A stretch of DNA of 64,000 nt from Oscillatoriaceae cyanobacterium Prado104 (GCA_025454405.1 JALOON010000015.1:1-64000), one strand, 5' to 3'. Shown: positions 45,167 through 55,173, numbered from the stretch's first letter. Numbers and translations: made by a program. The notes: generated by a model from the letters alone, not told the origin.

Positions 45167-46630
45167 TCAAATAGCTATGTGTTCCCGAACAGCCAAAACC
45201 AAATTGTCAGTCCATAAATGAGCCAATTCAGCATCAGCAGCTTCCACCATAACTCGGATCAGCGGTTCCGTACCGGAAGCGCGAACTAACACCCTACCCC
45301 GATCGCCCATTGCAGTTTTAGCACGAGCGATCGCCCTTTGTAAGGGTTCGCACTCATTCCATTTCAAGCGTTTTTCGCGATCCTCAACGCGCACGTTGCG
45401 CAGCAATTGCGGGTAAGTTTGGAAACTGCCATTTACCAACTCGGCCAAAGATTCGCTAGACTCCCGCACCAACGCAGCCAAATGCAAAGCAGTCATCAAA
45501 CCATCGCCGCTGATGCCGTAATGGGGACAAAGAATGTGACCAGATTGTTCGCCACCCAACATCGCACCGGTGCGGTGCATTTCTGCGTGGACGTACTGAT
45601 CTCCCACAGCAGTTCTCATTAGTTTGCCGCCCAATTCTTCCCAGGCGCGCTCGAAGCCGAGGTTAGCCATTACAGTAGAGATAATTAAATTTTCCGGCAA
45701 CCTTTCGCTGTCGCGCAAGTGCCGGCCCCACAGATAAAGAATGTAATCGCCATCAACCGATCGACCTTCATTATCAACGGCCAAAACTCGATCGGCATCC
45801 CCATCAAAAGCAAATCCTAAATCGGCCTGGTGTTCCAAAACAGCAGCTTGCAAACTTTCCAAATGAGTGGAACCGCAACCAACATTAATCCGAGATCCAT
45901 CGGGGGCATCGTGCAAACAGATAACCTCGGCCCCCATTTCCTCAAACACCCTCGGGGCCAAACCCGCAGCAGCCCCCCAAGCCAAATCTAAAACTACCCG
46001 CATTCCGCGCAAATTCATCTGTTGCAGGGGTTGCACCAGAGAACCAGCATAATCCTTGACCAACTCCGCTCGGTGGTAGTGGTGTCCCCAAGTAGCGCTA
46101 GCAATGGGAACGCTTGCGCCCCGGATGCCTGACTCTATTTGTTCCTGCAACTGCTGCGACAACTTCGTGCCGTTGGGACCGAAAAACTTAATCCCGTTAT
46201 CTTCCGGAGGATTGTGGGAAGCCGAAATCATCACTCCGCCTGCCGACTCCGAAACGCTTGCCAGATAAGCAACGCAGGGAGTCGGACACAAGCCCAAATT
46301 CCAAACTTCCAACCCGGCAGCAGTCAAGCCCGCTGACAGCGCCATCGCCAGCATATCGCTAGAATTTCTGCTGTCTTGTCCGAGAATCACCGGCCCCGGT
46401 TTGGGGGAATTGTGGCGCAAAACTTGTCCCGCCCAAAAGCCAATTTGCAGCGCTAGGGGTGCATTCAGCAATTCTCCGACTTTCCCGCGAATCCCGTCTG
46501 TGCCGAAAAGTTTGGTATTCGGCAGCGGGAGACTATTTCCCGCCAGAAAGACATCGGGGCGTTTGGCTGGCTGTACCGAGTTAACAGCCTGAAACTCGCT
46601 GCCGCGGTGGCGCGAAGGTGTTTGAACCAT
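45167..46630 (-). CDS. glmM: Phosphoglucosamine mutase
   Basis: 487 residues from ATG 46630, preceded by AGAGGAG. Converts glucosamine-6-phosphate to glucosamine-1-phosphate for peptidoglycan and [16 protein letters not shown] (from residue 41), the phosphoserine loop [12 protein letters not shown] (Ser138), the metal loop DGDADRVL and the C-terminal [15 protein letters not shown] phosphate-binding loop are intact. The ~40-residue N-terminal extension relative to the E. coli enzyme is usual in cyanobacteria. Confidence 0.95.
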   Translation of the reverse strand: MVQTPSRHRGSEFQAVNSVQPAKRPDVFLAGNSLPLPNTKLFGTDGIRGKVGELLNAPLALQIGFWAGQVLRHNSPKPGPVILGQDSRNSSDMLAMALSAGLTAAGLEVWNLGLCPTPCVAYLASVSESAGGVMISASHNPPEDNGIKFFGPNGTKLSQQLQEQIESGIRGASVPIASATWGHHYHRAELVKDYAGSLVQPLQQMNLRGMRVVLDLAWGAAAGLAPRVFEEMGAEVICLHDAPDGSRINVGCGSTHLESLQAAVLEHQADLGFAFDGDADRVLAVDNEGRSVDGDYILYLWGRHLRDSERLPENLIISTVMANLGFERAWEELGGKLMRTAVGDQYVHAEMHRTGAMLGGEQSGHILCPHYGISGDGLMTALHLAALVRESSESLAELVNGSFQTYPQLLRNVRVEDREKRLKWNECEPLQRAIARAKTAMGDRGRVLVRASGTEPLIRVMVEAADAELAHLWTDNLVLAVREHIAI

Positions 46631-47408
46631 ATTCACTCCTCTAAGAATATCCACACTCACAGTTTGGAGTTTATGTTACAACCGAAAACCGGATTTTTCA
46701 GCCGCCACTCCATTGATTTCTGAGATTGCTCCAGCAACCTGACTCTTAAGAGTACCCTGAAAAAATTTTGATTATTGCTTGAATATACGCGATTTCATCA
46801 AACTTTCAGGTTGCTGGGCAAATTTTAAGATATCAGTTTAGGGCGGCAATACTGTGCAGCCCGGTATACGATGCCAGACATGGCTGCAAGCAGGTACCCG
46901 GAATTGTCCCAGGCGCACCCGCTTGCTGAAGGTTTTTTGTGGCGTGGGGGTTTATTTAACCTGTCTGCTGCGTTTAAAGTTGTTGGCGAACCCGCCCCTT
47001 GTATCTTAAAAGAGTCAGTCAATCGATCGCCACGTCATTAATTCGATCGAACCCAGAATCGGGCGATCGAACCAACAATCGGACGATCGAGCCAACAATC
47101 GGACGATCGAACCCAGAATCGGGCGATCGAACCAACAATCGGACGATCGAACCAACCAGGCTAATACTTTAAGACACTTTAAACTTGAAGAAGCCAGTAC
47201 CTTACAGTTGTATTTTTTACAGTGCAACTATCTAACGATCGAGTCAAAATTCTCTCCTTTTCTTTAACCAACCTCTCTCCTTCCCCTCTGCCTCTGCGCT
47301 CTCTGTGCCCTCTGCGGTTAAACAATCTTATCCTAAAAAAAATCATTAAATTCAGTTCCCCTCATTGTACAATTAAGTTTCAAACAAATTCATCCGAGGT
47401 GCGAAACT
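46631..47408. repeat. Long spacer with a 20-bp CGATCGA-containing tandem array
   Basis: Five full 20-bp units plus a partial one at 47044-47160, alternating CGATCGAACCCAGAATCGGG and CGATCGAACCAACAATCGGA. Every unit carries a CGATCG core. 46631-47040 and 47161-47408 hold no convincing gene; GC-rich partial inverted repeats around 46840-47000 might be a structured transcript but match no RNA family I know. Confidence 0.75.
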
Positions 47409-47678
47409 ATGACTAAATATGTAATGTGGGGAAGTTACTGCGAAGATGTTCTCGAAAAACGCGCGCCATTTCGAGACGCGCACTTAGCCGGACTTGCCAA
47501 ACAAAAAGCATCGGGAGTATTAGTTACGATCGGACCTACTAAAGACTTAACTAAAGTTTTTGGAATTTACGAAGCTGAAGACGAAAGCGCAGTACGTCAG
47601 TTAGTGGAAGCCGATCCGTATTGGGTAAATGGAGTTTGGACTGAATACCAAGTGAAAGAATGGATTCAGGCTTTGTAA
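47409..47678 (+). CDS. YciI family protein
   Basis: 89 residues. MTKYVMWGSYCEDVLEKRAP and RDAHLAGLAKQKASGVLVTI, GPTKDLTKVFGIYEAED, EADPYWVNGVWTEYQVKEW: the ferredoxin-like YCII fold with the conserved H (AHLAGL) and D (ADPYW). Probable small enzyme or dioxygenase-like; function not established. ATG 47409. Confidence 0.92.
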   Translation: MTKYVMWGSYCEDVLEKRAPFRDAHLAGLAKQKASGVLVTIGPTKDLTKVFGIYEAEDESAVRQLVEADPYWVNGVWTEYQVKEWIQAL

Positions 47679-47837
47679 ATAATTGATAGTTGACAGTAGA
47701 AGGAAGAAGGAAGAAGGAAGAAGGAAGAAGGAAGAGGGAAGAAGGAATAACTAAATATTCTCCCACTCCCCCTCTCCCACTCTCCCCCTCTCCCCCTCTC
47801 CCCATCCCCCCATCGAAAATCGAAAATCGAAAATCGA

Positions 47838-50800
47838 TTGACAGTTGATGGCGAAGATTTTAAGACTGTTGATGCTCGAGCGTTTCAGATTTATTTAATT
47901 GACAACTGTCCGCTGTCCGCTGCTATAATTTTTGGTAAAGGGATTGGCAGGGTGAACATCTTGAGATTGGAAGACAGCGATTTAGTTCCTGTAGACTGCG
48001 GCGATTTGCTCAACAAGATTTTAGAAGTTTTGCAGGGGAAAAACCCGTTTAACTTGTCGGACGATCGCCGCCGCTTGCTAATCGATATTGATGCGATCGC
48101 TGCCAGTATTGCCAAATTACCAGTACAGTCGCCGTTAGGTTCTTTTGAAAGTCAAGCACATTGTGCTACAGTAAATTTTTCTGCGGAAGTTGCAACTCGC
48201 TTCCGCAACCAAATTAGAGAAATTGAAGTTTGTTTGCAGCAGCATTTACAATCGATTTTGGGAGAAAGTGCTTCAATTGAAAAGTTTGCAGCTAGTTTAA
48301 CCAGTCGCCTAGAGTCTTTTAAAGGCAACGGCACTCAGTTAGGTTTTAAATACGATTTTAACAAGAAACATCCCCACCTGCAGAAACAAAAGCTGACGTT
48401 GCAATCTTTGGGTAGCGACAGCGATTCGCTGCTGAAGTTTCATAAAGTTACTATTACTGTCGGCAATGCAGGTATTTTTGCAGAACAGTTGCAGCAGGGT
48501 TTAACAAATTATATTGAGGAAAAATCCGATCGTGAGGTCGATCGCGCCGAACTAAATCGCTTGCTTGCAGAAATAGTAAACGATCGAAACTCCGATTTTT
48601 ACAGATTGGTGCGATCGGTCGATCGCGAAACTTTAGGTCAATTAAAGAAAGCAGCAAAAATTACTTATTTAGAATATATTTTACTCAACATCGCTCCCGA
48701 AAAAACAGCAGATCGCGGGTGCATTTACTTGCAAGATTTAATCCGGCGATTGCGGTTAATGGAAAATTATCTCAAAGAGCGCACTAAAGTTGACAGAGAT
48801 TATTTAGTTAACTATCAGGGAGTGCGAGTTAATTATCGAGAAATGTTTGCGCGATCGGACGCTTGGGATTCGCTGCCGATCGTTCCTATTATAGCAGGCA
48901 ATCTCGGAGAAACAACGGATAATTTAACGGGCGATCGACAATTTACTTTTGGTTTAAAACTCAAGTTTGGCAATCCCGTACAATCGCGCGGTGGCGGTAG
49001 CGTATTGGACTACAATCTCAATTTGTTAAATCCCGACAGCGAGGAGCATTTAGCAGCATTAGAGGAACCAGATCGCCATGAAACTTTTTGGCGCAAGGTA
49101 TTGAGAATAGCATTTTTGTACTATTTTATATTTGCCTCCCGCAGCAATCCGCTAGCACCAAATTACCAGCCTGAATCCGAACTAGATTACAATCCAATCG
49201 CGAGTTTCGAGCAAAAAGTATTGCCCGTACTGCAAAGTTATGACGACAATCAAAAACAAGAACTCTTCCGCAATTTTATCGCAGGATTTCAACAAGTTAA
49301 CGTTCAGTATAAAATCGATTGCCTCAAAAGTTTTGTGCGAGAATTCATTAAAGCCAAAACTATCTTGCAGCCGCGCACCGAGTCGGGGTACATCGCGCTC
49401 GATCGAACACTCCTTAACATGACAGATAATATTTTGAAAACAGGAGCATTTTTCAAAGAAATAGTTAGGCGCAATCCTCAAAAAACTCTGCAGTATATTT
49501 CCGCGAGACAGTCAAACGCCAACCAACAAACTATCTGTCAGTTACCAGTCAATATTACAATTGAAGAAGTCCGCTATTTTCCTACAGATGAAACCCAAAG
49601 TTTCAGCATGGAATACAATATTCAAGGCATCCATGCTTTGCCCGTGCTTTGGATTCCAAGAGCCGATAGATCGAGAGAAGTTTACCGTCAAAGTTTTCAG
49701 AGTAAATTAGTTGTATTTCCCTACGACTGCCGCCGCTTGGACAGCAAGGGAGGTTTGAAAGCGGGAGCAGCTTTTGCCTACAAGTTTGCTGTTTTGCTGC
49801 TGTCTTATATTTGCCTGCACATCTTGTTAGAAAAAGCGCCAAATAATATAGTAGTGCCGGTGGTAAGGCTGCACGAAGGGAACCACGAACATCCTTTACA
49901 TTCAGAAAAGTTTATGGCGCATATTTCTAAAACATTGTGCCATATTCTGAGCGAAAAACATCGATCGAACTCCCAAGGATTCCGCATCAGGGAAACTTTG
50001 AGCGCTTTTAGCATCAGAAACGGCTTGAGTTCCCTGTATTCAATCCTGCCGAAAAAGTTTCGATTTCACAACTTTCAGTTATCTCCAGAGTTGGATAATT
50101 TAGCAATTATTGCAGTATCGAGTAAAGACAGCGACGCGAGACAAGATAGGGGAAGAACTTATCGAAAATGCTGTTTGCTAGGCGAAGTAACGGGAATCCG
50201 GCGCTGCGAAGACGGCGCTATTCAAGTGGGAATGCTGAAAACTTTCTCGGCAAATTACAGCAGCCAACAGCTTTATAACAAACCATCAATTCTCGGAGAT
50301 ATTGTTGGGCAATTGTACGATCGGGGCTATCGAAATTTTGCATACATCACGCAAGTACCCGAACCGAGTACGCTGCACATCAATCAAAACGATAAAAGTG
50401 AAAAATTGTTTCTCATCTCCCAAGACATCATCCGTATTTTGCAAGGAGAGCGTCAAGATCTGAGAATTTATCCGGTATTTTTTGATAAATACTACGTCCA
50501 CAGCCCCCAAAAACACAAAGGAGAATCTTTTTACATTCAAGATACAGCGGAACTTGCAAGCTTAGCGGGTACTGGCAAGCAAACAGCCGTGTTTTTCAAT
50601 TTGTTTAACGGCATTAAAGTAGAGGAAGGGGAAAAGAACTTTTACAACGGGGTAATTTCCTACGGGACGCTGTTGAATACCTACGAGGGAATTTTGGACG
50701 ATCGAGATATCCGCCAAGGTTTGATTGATGAAGGGGAAATTAAAGATACTTTGCTGCATTATTTAACAATCTTTCACTTTTCTCGGTACGAAGCGCGCCA

Positions 50801-50957
50801 GCAGATTAGTTTGAAGTTAGATCCGTTCGATCGAATTATTGGCGATAATTCGGTTGGTGTTCTATCGGAATTCAGTCACGCGGGTGGCAGTGCTGTTTTT
50901 AATTCGCTGGCATTTTTGAATGAGGTGAGGGAAATTTTGAATAAGGCAGAGAATTGA
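47838..50957 (+). CDS. Large protein of unknown function (1039 residues)
   Basis: No family recognised. The start is uncertain: TTG 47838 sits in an AATCGAA repeat, and a GTG at 47952 is an alternative. The N-terminal ~350 residues are mixed alpha/beta; a middle helical segment has FLYYFIFASRSN (weakly hydrophobic). The C-terminal third reads like an RNase-H/PIWI-type core (VPVVRLHEGNHEHPLHSEKF, then LAIIAVSSKDSDARQD, LLGEVTGIRR, YRNFAYITQVPEP, FFDKYYVHS), but the acidic residues needed for a slicer cannot be placed, so it is not called Argonaute. Codon use and CGATCG density match the neighbours, so recent transfer is not evident. Confidence 0.75.
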   Translation: MTVDGEDFKTVDARAFQIYLIDNCPLSAAIIFGKGIGRVNILRLEDSDLVPVDCGDLLNKILEVLQGKNPFNLSDDRRRLLIDIDAIAASIAKLPVQSPLGSFESQAHCATVNFSAEVATRFRNQIREIEVCLQQHLQSILGESASIEKFAASLTSRLESFKGNGTQLGFKYDFNKKHPHLQKQKLTLQSLGSDSDSLLKFHKVTITVGNAGIFAEQLQQGLTNYIEEKSDREVDRAELNRLLAEIVNDRNSDFYRLVRSVDRETLGQLKKAAKITYLEYILLNIAPEKTADRGCIYLQDLIRRLRLMENYLKERTKVDRDYLVNYQGVRVNYREMFARSDAWDSLPIVPIIAGNLGETTDNLTGDRQFTFGLKLKFGNPVQSRGGGSVLDYNLNLLNPDSEEHLAALEEPDRHETFWRKVLRIAFLYYFIFASRSNPLAPNYQPESELDYNPIASFEQKVLPVLQSYDDNQKQELFRNFIAGFQQVNVQYKIDCLKSFVREFIKAKTILQPRTESGYIALDRTLLNMTDNILKTGAFFKEIVRRNPQKTLQYISARQSNANQQTICQLPVNITIEEVRYFPTDETQSFSMEYNIQGIHALPVLWIPRADRSREVYRQSFQSKLVVFPYDCRRLDSKGGLKAGAAFAYKFAVLLLSYICLHILLEKAPNNIVVPVVRLHEGNHEHPLHSEKFMAHISKTLCHILSEKHRSNSQGFRIRETLSAFSIRNGLSSLYSILPKKFRFHNFQLSPELDNLAIIAVSSKDSDARQDRGRTYRKCCLLGEVTGIRRCEDGAIQVGMLKTFSANYSSQQLYNKPSILGDIVGQLYDRGYRNFAYITQVPEPSTLHINQNDKSEKLFLISQDIIRILQGERQDLRIYPVFFDKYYVHSPQKHKGESFYIQDTAELASLAGTGKQTAVFFNLFNGIKVEEGEKNFYNGVISYGTLLNTYEGILDDRDIRQGLIDEGEIKDTLLHYLTIFHFSRYEARQQISLKLDPFDRIIGDNSVGVLSEFSHAGGSAVFNSLAFLNEVREILNKAEN

Positions 50958-51154
50958 CTGCAGGTACAAGATGTCAGATCCTAGAGCGACAGTCCAGTAG
51001 AACAAGTTCACATAAATAACCAGATATGGCTGGTGTAGGGGTAAAGCATTAGTCTGTGAGAATCCGCATTCCTCGATCGCAGCGCCTCACCCCAGAATCT
51101 CTGCTAACCTTAATAGAGATAGTCAAAACAGGAGAGTGGTTATGAGGTTAGAAT

Positions 51155-51349
51155 GTGTATTGTACCGCTCAAGAAATCTATATTCAAGTCATCAGTGTGC
51201 TGTCGCCATCCGATCGATTGCGATTGGTCGCATTAATTATCAATAATCTGGTACAGTACAACACTAATATTGTTAACCAAAGCGATACCTGGACAGAGCA
51301 AGACCAACTCGACTTAGCTATTTTTTCAACCCAATCTGACAATTTATAA
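51155..51349 (+). pseudogene. Antitoxin-like small protein, frameshifted at the start
   Basis: 64 residues beginning GTG TAT TGT ACC GCT (VYCTAQEIYIQVISVLSPSD, RLRLVALIINNLVQYN). This fits the small helical antitoxin-like proteins common beside cyanobacterial toxins. A good AGGAG-type ribosome-binding site and ATG (51142) lie 13 nt upstream but one base out of frame, which suggests a single-base insertion. The C-terminus also stops early (DLAIFSTQSDNL). Possibly still translated from GTG 51155. Confidence 0.45.
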
Positions 51350-51405
51350 GTTATCAACAGAGCAGCTAGAATATAATTATAATTCAATTCTCAGGAGCGT
51401 ATAAA

Positions 51406-51792
51406 ATGACTCTGGCATCAAATACACGAGGAGCGATCGAGCCTGCAGAAACCGGACGGTCGATCGCGCGCCTACCGATCGCCATCCAACCGATTTTAAC
51501 CCACCTCAAACAAGACCTTACCAAACTTTACGGCGATCGCCTCTGTCACCTCACCCTCTTCGGTTCCCAGGCGCGCGGGGACGCCACACCGGAGTCAGAT
51601 ATTGACGTGTTAGTAGTGCTGAAATCTCCCGTCAATCCCGGTGAAGAAATCAAACGAACTGGCAAAATAATCGCCGATCTATCCCTTCACTACGATACGG
51701 TCATTAGCTGCATTTTTCTCGACGAAATTCACTACCAAACTCGCAACGGTTCTCTACTTCGCAACATTCGCAAAGAAGGTATCCTGCTGTGA
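51406..51792 (+). CDS. Minimal nucleotidyltransferase (MntA-like)
   Basis: 128 residues. FGSQARGDATPESDIDVLVV has the GS-x-x-R-G and S-D-x-D motif (Asp65, Asp67) of pol-beta-type minimal nucleotidyltransferases. In type VII toxin-antitoxin modules such enzymes neutralise a HEPN toxin by AMPylation. The HEPN gene follows with a 4-nt GTGA overlap. The N-terminal ~25 residues before the fold may be an extension. Metal-binding residues intact; likely active. Confidence 0.88.
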   Translation: MTLASNTRGAIEPAETGRSIARLPIAIQPILTHLKQDLTKLYGDRLCHLTLFGSQARGDATPESDIDVLVVLKSPVNPGEEIKRTGKIIADLSLHYDTVISCIFLDEIHYQTRNGSLLRNIRKEGILL

Positions 51793-52169
51793 CAAACGAA
51801 CAACGATCGCTCCTTCTCAAAGCCCAACAAAGTTTGGAAGCAGCCAAACTTCTACTCACCAATAACTATTCAGATTACGCTACTTCCCGCGCCTACTACA
51901 CAATGTTCTACATCGCGGAAGCATTTCTCGAAGGCGAAGGACTTTCATTTTCAAAACATTCAGCGGTTATTTCTACTTTCGGACGAGAATTTGCCAAACC
52001 TCAGAGAATCCCTTCAGACTTTCACCGATTTCTGATTGAAGCACAAGAACTTCGGACTGCTGGCGACTACGGGCAAATGAACGCCGTCACAACTGACCAA
52101 GCTGCAGAACAAATCGATCGCGCCGAGCAATTTTTGGCGTTTGCAATTCAAGAGATAGGTTCAATTTAG
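51789..52169 (+). CDS. HEPN-domain protein paired with the MntA-like enzyme
   Basis: 126 residues from GTG 51789 (GTGA overlap). SLEAAKLLLTNNYSDYATSR, AYYTMFYIAEAFLEGEGLSF, SKHSAVISTFGREFAKP: classical HEPN (PF05168-type) four-helix protein. The R-x4-6-H ribonuclease motif of toxic HepT proteins is not evident, so nuclease activity is doubtful. Together with MntA it forms a HEPN/MNT module, toxin-antitoxin or substrate-binding pair. Confidence 0.88.
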   Translation: MTNEQRSLLLKAQQSLEAAKLLLTNNYSDYATSRAYYTMFYIAEAFLEGEGLSFSKHSAVISTFGREFAKPQRIPSDFHRFLIEAQELRTAGDYGQMNAVTTDQAAEQIDRAEQFLAFAIQEIGSI

Positions 52170-52182
52170 CTAACTCAAACAA

Positions 52183-52353
52183 ATGGACATTCAAACACCA
52201 AAACAGTTTAAATCTTGTATGCTACTTGAATCTATTGCTATTTCACCCGATGGTAACTTACAATTTTATTATAATGATGGTGATTTATTCTGGGGTCATT
52301 GCATAGCAGTGACGATGGATAGCAGCGATCGTTTTATAGATGCTGATTTATAG
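52183..52353 (+). CDS. DUF2262-like small protein or fragment
   Basis: 56 residues: LESIAISPDGNLQFYYNDGD and LFWGHCIAVTMDS match the C-terminal half of DUF2262-type proteins (FYYDDGDLFWGH). Full-length members are longer, and the sequence after the TAG continues a related frame, so this is probably a truncated copy behind the HEPN gene. Confidence 0.5.
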   Translation: MDIQTPKQFKSCMLLESIAISPDGNLQFYYNDGDLFWGHCIAVTMDSSDRFIDADL

Positions 52354-52463
52354 ATGCTAACGTTTTTAGTGGCTCGAATTTTTTCCAAACACCACCTAGC
52401 AGTATAAAATATATAGATGTTCGCAAAACATACCTGTTGGACTCTGTTCGTCAAACAAAAAAT

Positions 52464-52922
52464 ATGACTGTCAAAGTAGGAGATCCCGCACCGGATTTCA
52501 CCTTAACATCTCAAACTGGCTCACCAGTCAGCCTCAAAGATTTTCGGGGTCAAAAAAATGTCGTCCTCTATTTCTATCCCAAAGACGACACCCCCGGATG
52601 CACCGCAGAAGCTTGCGCTTTTCGAGATAGTTACGAAGTTTTCAAAGACGCAGGCGCAGAAGTAATTGGGATTAGTGAAGATTCTCAGCAGTCTCACCAG
52701 AAATTTTCTGCTAAATATCAACTACCGTTTACTCTCTTGAGCGATACTGGCAATAAAGCCCGTCAATTGTACGGCGTTCCAGCTACCTTGTGGATTATGC
52801 CAGGTAGAGTGACTTACGTCATTGACAAACAGGGAGTTATCAGGCACATTTTCGACTCGATGTTAGACTTCAAAGCACACGTTGCAGAAGCCCTCAAAAC
52901 TTTGGAAACTCTCAAAAGTTAG
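52464..52922 (+). CDS. bcp: Peroxiredoxin of the BCP/PrxQ type
   Basis: 152 residues from ATG 52464 (MTVKVGDPAPDFTLTSQTGS). PKDDTPGCTAEACAFRD gives peroxidatic Cys46 and resolving Cys51 four residues later, the PrxQ arrangement. Reduces hydroperoxides with thioredoxin; ferredoxin-thioredoxin reductase at 13.8 kb belongs to the same redox chain. An upstream in-frame start (52437) is not used. Confidence 0.95.
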   Translation: MTVKVGDPAPDFTLTSQTGSPVSLKDFRGQKNVVLYFYPKDDTPGCTAEACAFRDSYEVFKDAGAEVIGISEDSQQSHQKFSAKYQLPFTLLSDTGNKARQLYGVPATLWIMPGRVTYVIDKQGVIRHIFDSMLDFKAHVAEALKTLETLKS

Positions 52923-52942
52923 AGAGATTTGCTTGAATAAAG

Positions 52943-53115
52943 AAAGGACTAAAGTCCCTACTACGAACGATCGGTTTGTAGTAAGGACTTCACTCCTAAA
53001 TTGCTAATCGCTTGCGCGCGATGTTAAAAAAGGACTAAAGTCCCTACTACGAACGAATGAATCGGTTTGTAGTAAGGACTTCAGTCCTAAATTGCTAATC
53101 GCTTGCGCGATCGCC
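52943..53115. repeat. Two ~80-bp direct repeats made of GGACT palindromes
   Basis: AAAGGACTAAAGTCCCTACT...GTAGTAAGGACTTCASTCCT followed by AAATTGCTAATCGCTTGCGC occurs at ~52947-53020 and ~53030-53112. Each copy is an inverted repeat. The element sits between convergent bcp and lrtA and can act as a terminator. Confidence 0.8.
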
Positions 53116-53135
53116 CGCTATTAGCCAGCAATTAT

Positions 53136-53783
53136 CTAAGCCTTCGCAGAGCCGGATTTTTCAGGTGCAGCACTAGCAGTTTTGCCATTCTTGCCATTAC
53201 CGTTGCTGTTGCCATTCCGAGGTTGAATCACTCCATAACCGCCGTGGTGTTTGCGTTCGTAGAGCACGTTAATTTCCCCTGTTTCCGCATTGCGGAACAT
53301 ATAGAAATCGTGGTCGATAACTTGCAATTGTTCCAAAGCTTCTTGCACTGTCATTGGAGGCATAGCAAAATACTTAGTCCGCACCACTTCGCTAGGAAGT
53401 TCTGGAGTGCGCGAGCCAATCAGATCCGCTACTACAGGATGTTCCTCAACCGCAGTACCTGTCTTGGTATTGCTATGGCTTTTGTCATGGCGTTTTTCCT
53501 TAAATTTCCGCAGTTGACGGGCAATCTTGTCGGCAACTAAATCTATGCTGGCATAGAGATTTTCGGTGCTTTCCTCAGCCCGAATTACGCTACCGTTCGC
53601 ATAAATTGTTACCTCAGCGGTCTGCTTAGGATTTATCCTTGGGTTTCGAGCCACAGATAGGTGTACGTCTACCTCAGTAGTCAAAGCTTGAAAATGGCTG
53701 ACAGCCTTTTCAACTTTTTGGTTGACGTATTCTCGAATTGCATCAGTGACTTCTATATTTTTACCCTGGATAACAAGCTTCAT
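53136..53783 (-). CDS. hpf: Long-form ribosome hibernation factor (LrtA/HPF)
   Basis: 215 residues from ATG 53783, preceded by GGGAGG; upstream in-frame residues are rejected. [20 protein letters not shown] and the N-terminal HPF domain are followed by a Lys/His-rich linker ([14 protein letters not shown]) and the C-terminal dimerisation domain [40 protein letters not shown]. Long HPF dimerises 70S ribosomes to 100S. In cyanobacteria this gene is the light-repressed lrtA. An Asn/Gly-rich tail ([11 protein letters not shown]) is added at the end. Confidence 0.95.
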   Translation of the reverse strand: MKLVIQGKNIEVTDAIREYVNQKVEKAVSHFQALTTEVDVHLSVARNPRINPKQTAEVTIYANGSVIRAEESTENLYASIDLVADKIARQLRKFKEKRHDKSHSNTKTGTAVEEHPVVADLIGSRTPELPSEVVRTKYFAMPPMTVQEALEQLQVIDHDFYMFRNAETGEINVLYERKHHGGYGVIQPRNGNSNGNGKNGKTASAAPEKSGSAKA

Positions 53784-53946
53784 AGAGCTCCCTCCCTTCT
53801 CTAACTTGGGTATAAATATTACAGTAGCACTTTGTATTCTGGAAAACACATTTTTTCAAAATCTTTAACTTCTATACATCTTCTTAGGAAATAATAAGAA
53901 TTAATAAGAAATTGAGTTATAATTGTTTTTGCTCTTGATTTTTTTC

Positions 53947-54621
53947 ATGATTTCGACATTTGCCCTGCCACCTCTTACCCCTCACCCATGTCATCTGCTC
54001 GACTGGGGGCTAGTACCGTACTCCACAGCTTGGGAGGTGCAGCAACAACTGGTGCAAGAACGCCGCGACAATCCCGATCTGCCGGATGTCTTGATTTTGC
54101 TGGAACACCCGCCGGTTTACACTCTGGGACTGGGGGCTAAGTTGGAATTTCTGAAATTTGACTCAGAGCGACCCGAACCGGAACTGCACCGAGTAGAACG
54201 GGGAGGCGAGGTGACTTATCACTGTCCGGGGCAGTTGGTGGGCTATCCGATTTTGAATTTGCGCCGCCACCGGCAGGACTTGCACTGGTATTTGCGGCAG
54301 TTGGAGGAGGTGCTGCTGGGGGTGCTGGCAGTTTGCGGGCTTTCGGGCGCGCGGGTGCCGGGAATGACAGGTGTTTGGGTGGACGGCTGCAAGGTAGGCG
54401 CGATCGGGATTAAAGTCAGCCGCTGGATTACGATGCACGGTTTTGCTTTGAATGTTTGTCCCGATCTTGAAGGTTTTAAACAAATTGTACCTTGTGGGAT
54501 TCCAGATAAACCTGTTGGCAGTTTGGAGCAGTTTATTCCGGGAATAGAGGTCGATCGAATTCGGCCGATCGTACTTGCTGAATTTGCTCGCGTTTTTGGA
54601 GTGGAAATCCTGCGAGTTTAG
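53947..54621 (+). CDS. lipB: Octanoyltransferase LipB
   Basis: 224 residues from ATG 53947 ([20 protein letters not shown]). Transfers octanoyl from acyl-carrier protein to lipoyl domains. [18 protein letters not shown] (85-102), [11 protein letters not shown] (Lys149 region) and Cys183 in [14 protein letters not shown] are the catalytic and substrate blocks. Divergent from lrtA. Confidence 0.95.
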   Translation: MISTFALPPLTPHPCHLLDWGLVPYSTAWEVQQQLVQERRDNPDLPDVLILLEHPPVYTLGLGAKLEFLKFDSERPEPELHRVERGGEVTYHCPGQLVGYPILNLRRHRQDLHWYLRQLEEVLLGVLAVCGLSGARVPGMTGVWVDGCKVGAIGIKVSRWITMHGFALNVCPDLEGFKQIVPCGIPDKPVGSLEQFIPGIEVDRIRPIVLAEFARVFGVEILRV

Positions 54622-54854
54622 ATATATGGTGCGCCACCGCCAACTTTTCATCGGTAGTGGCTGTCGGTACTGGCTGTCGGTACTGGCTGTTTGATTGTCA
54701 AGGTTTCGCCATTGACTTACGCGCTTGAGTGTACACTATAGGTGGCGATCGGTCAATCTTTGTAAAATTTTTGTCAAATTCGCTACTTTTTGAAATTTCG
54801 CGCTATATTAAAGAAGTAGCGAGTACACTAAATTCAACACAAGGAAAGTCCACC

Positions 54855-55004
54855 ATGAACAGAAATCGTCAAAATGTCAAACAAGTAGCCGAAACCCACC
54901 GCGCTAACATCCACAAACAACTGATGCATCGCTTAGAAGTAGCCAGAGCCAACGGCAACCAAGATTTGGTTCGGATACTTGAAGATGAAATGAAACAGCT
55001 ATAA
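54855..55004 (+). CDS. 49-residue basic helical protein
   Basis: MNRNRQNVKQVAETHRANIH followed by KQLMHRLEVARANGNQDLVR; ends LEDEMKQL. ATG 54855 is preceded by AAGGAAAG. Size and the ETHRANI-x-RLEVARA helix recall the small PII-interacting regulator PirA of cyanobacteria, but I cannot confirm that. The leader contains the perfect palindrome AGTGTACACT (54729-54738) and a second GAGTACACT near 54822, possible operator-like sites. Confidence 0.6.
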   Translation: MNRNRQNVKQVAETHRANIHKQLMHRLEVARANGNQDLVRILEDEMKQL

Positions 55005-55141
55005 ATCAGCGATAGTAAATCAGCAGTAGTTAAAATTTGTCTGTAGCGATCGCTCGGTAAGTTTAAAAAGTTGCGCGAGAAATGCAGAATTCCCGCAACT
55101 TGTATCCGTTCTTTTTTCAATCTTCTATTAGTTGGTAAACA

Positions 55142-55173
55142 AAACCCGGTTTCTCGAAGAAACCGGGTTTTTT
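55142..55173. terminator. Strong hairpin from the GAAACCGGGTTTT repeat
   Basis: AAAACCCGGTTTCT and AGAAACCGGGTTTTTT pair over 14 bp with a tetraloop CGA-type turn and end in six T. A tight-loop version of the dispersed inverted repeat, serving as a rho-independent terminator for the 49-residue gene. Confidence 0.8.

Noticed and set aside
46840..47010. SRP RNA, 6S RNA or RNase P RNA
   Set aside because: None of the conserved core strings of these RNAs is present on either strand.
47838..50957. Argonaute (pAgo) annotation
   Set aside because: Catalytic acidic residues and MID motifs could not be placed by eye, so only a weak resemblance is reported.
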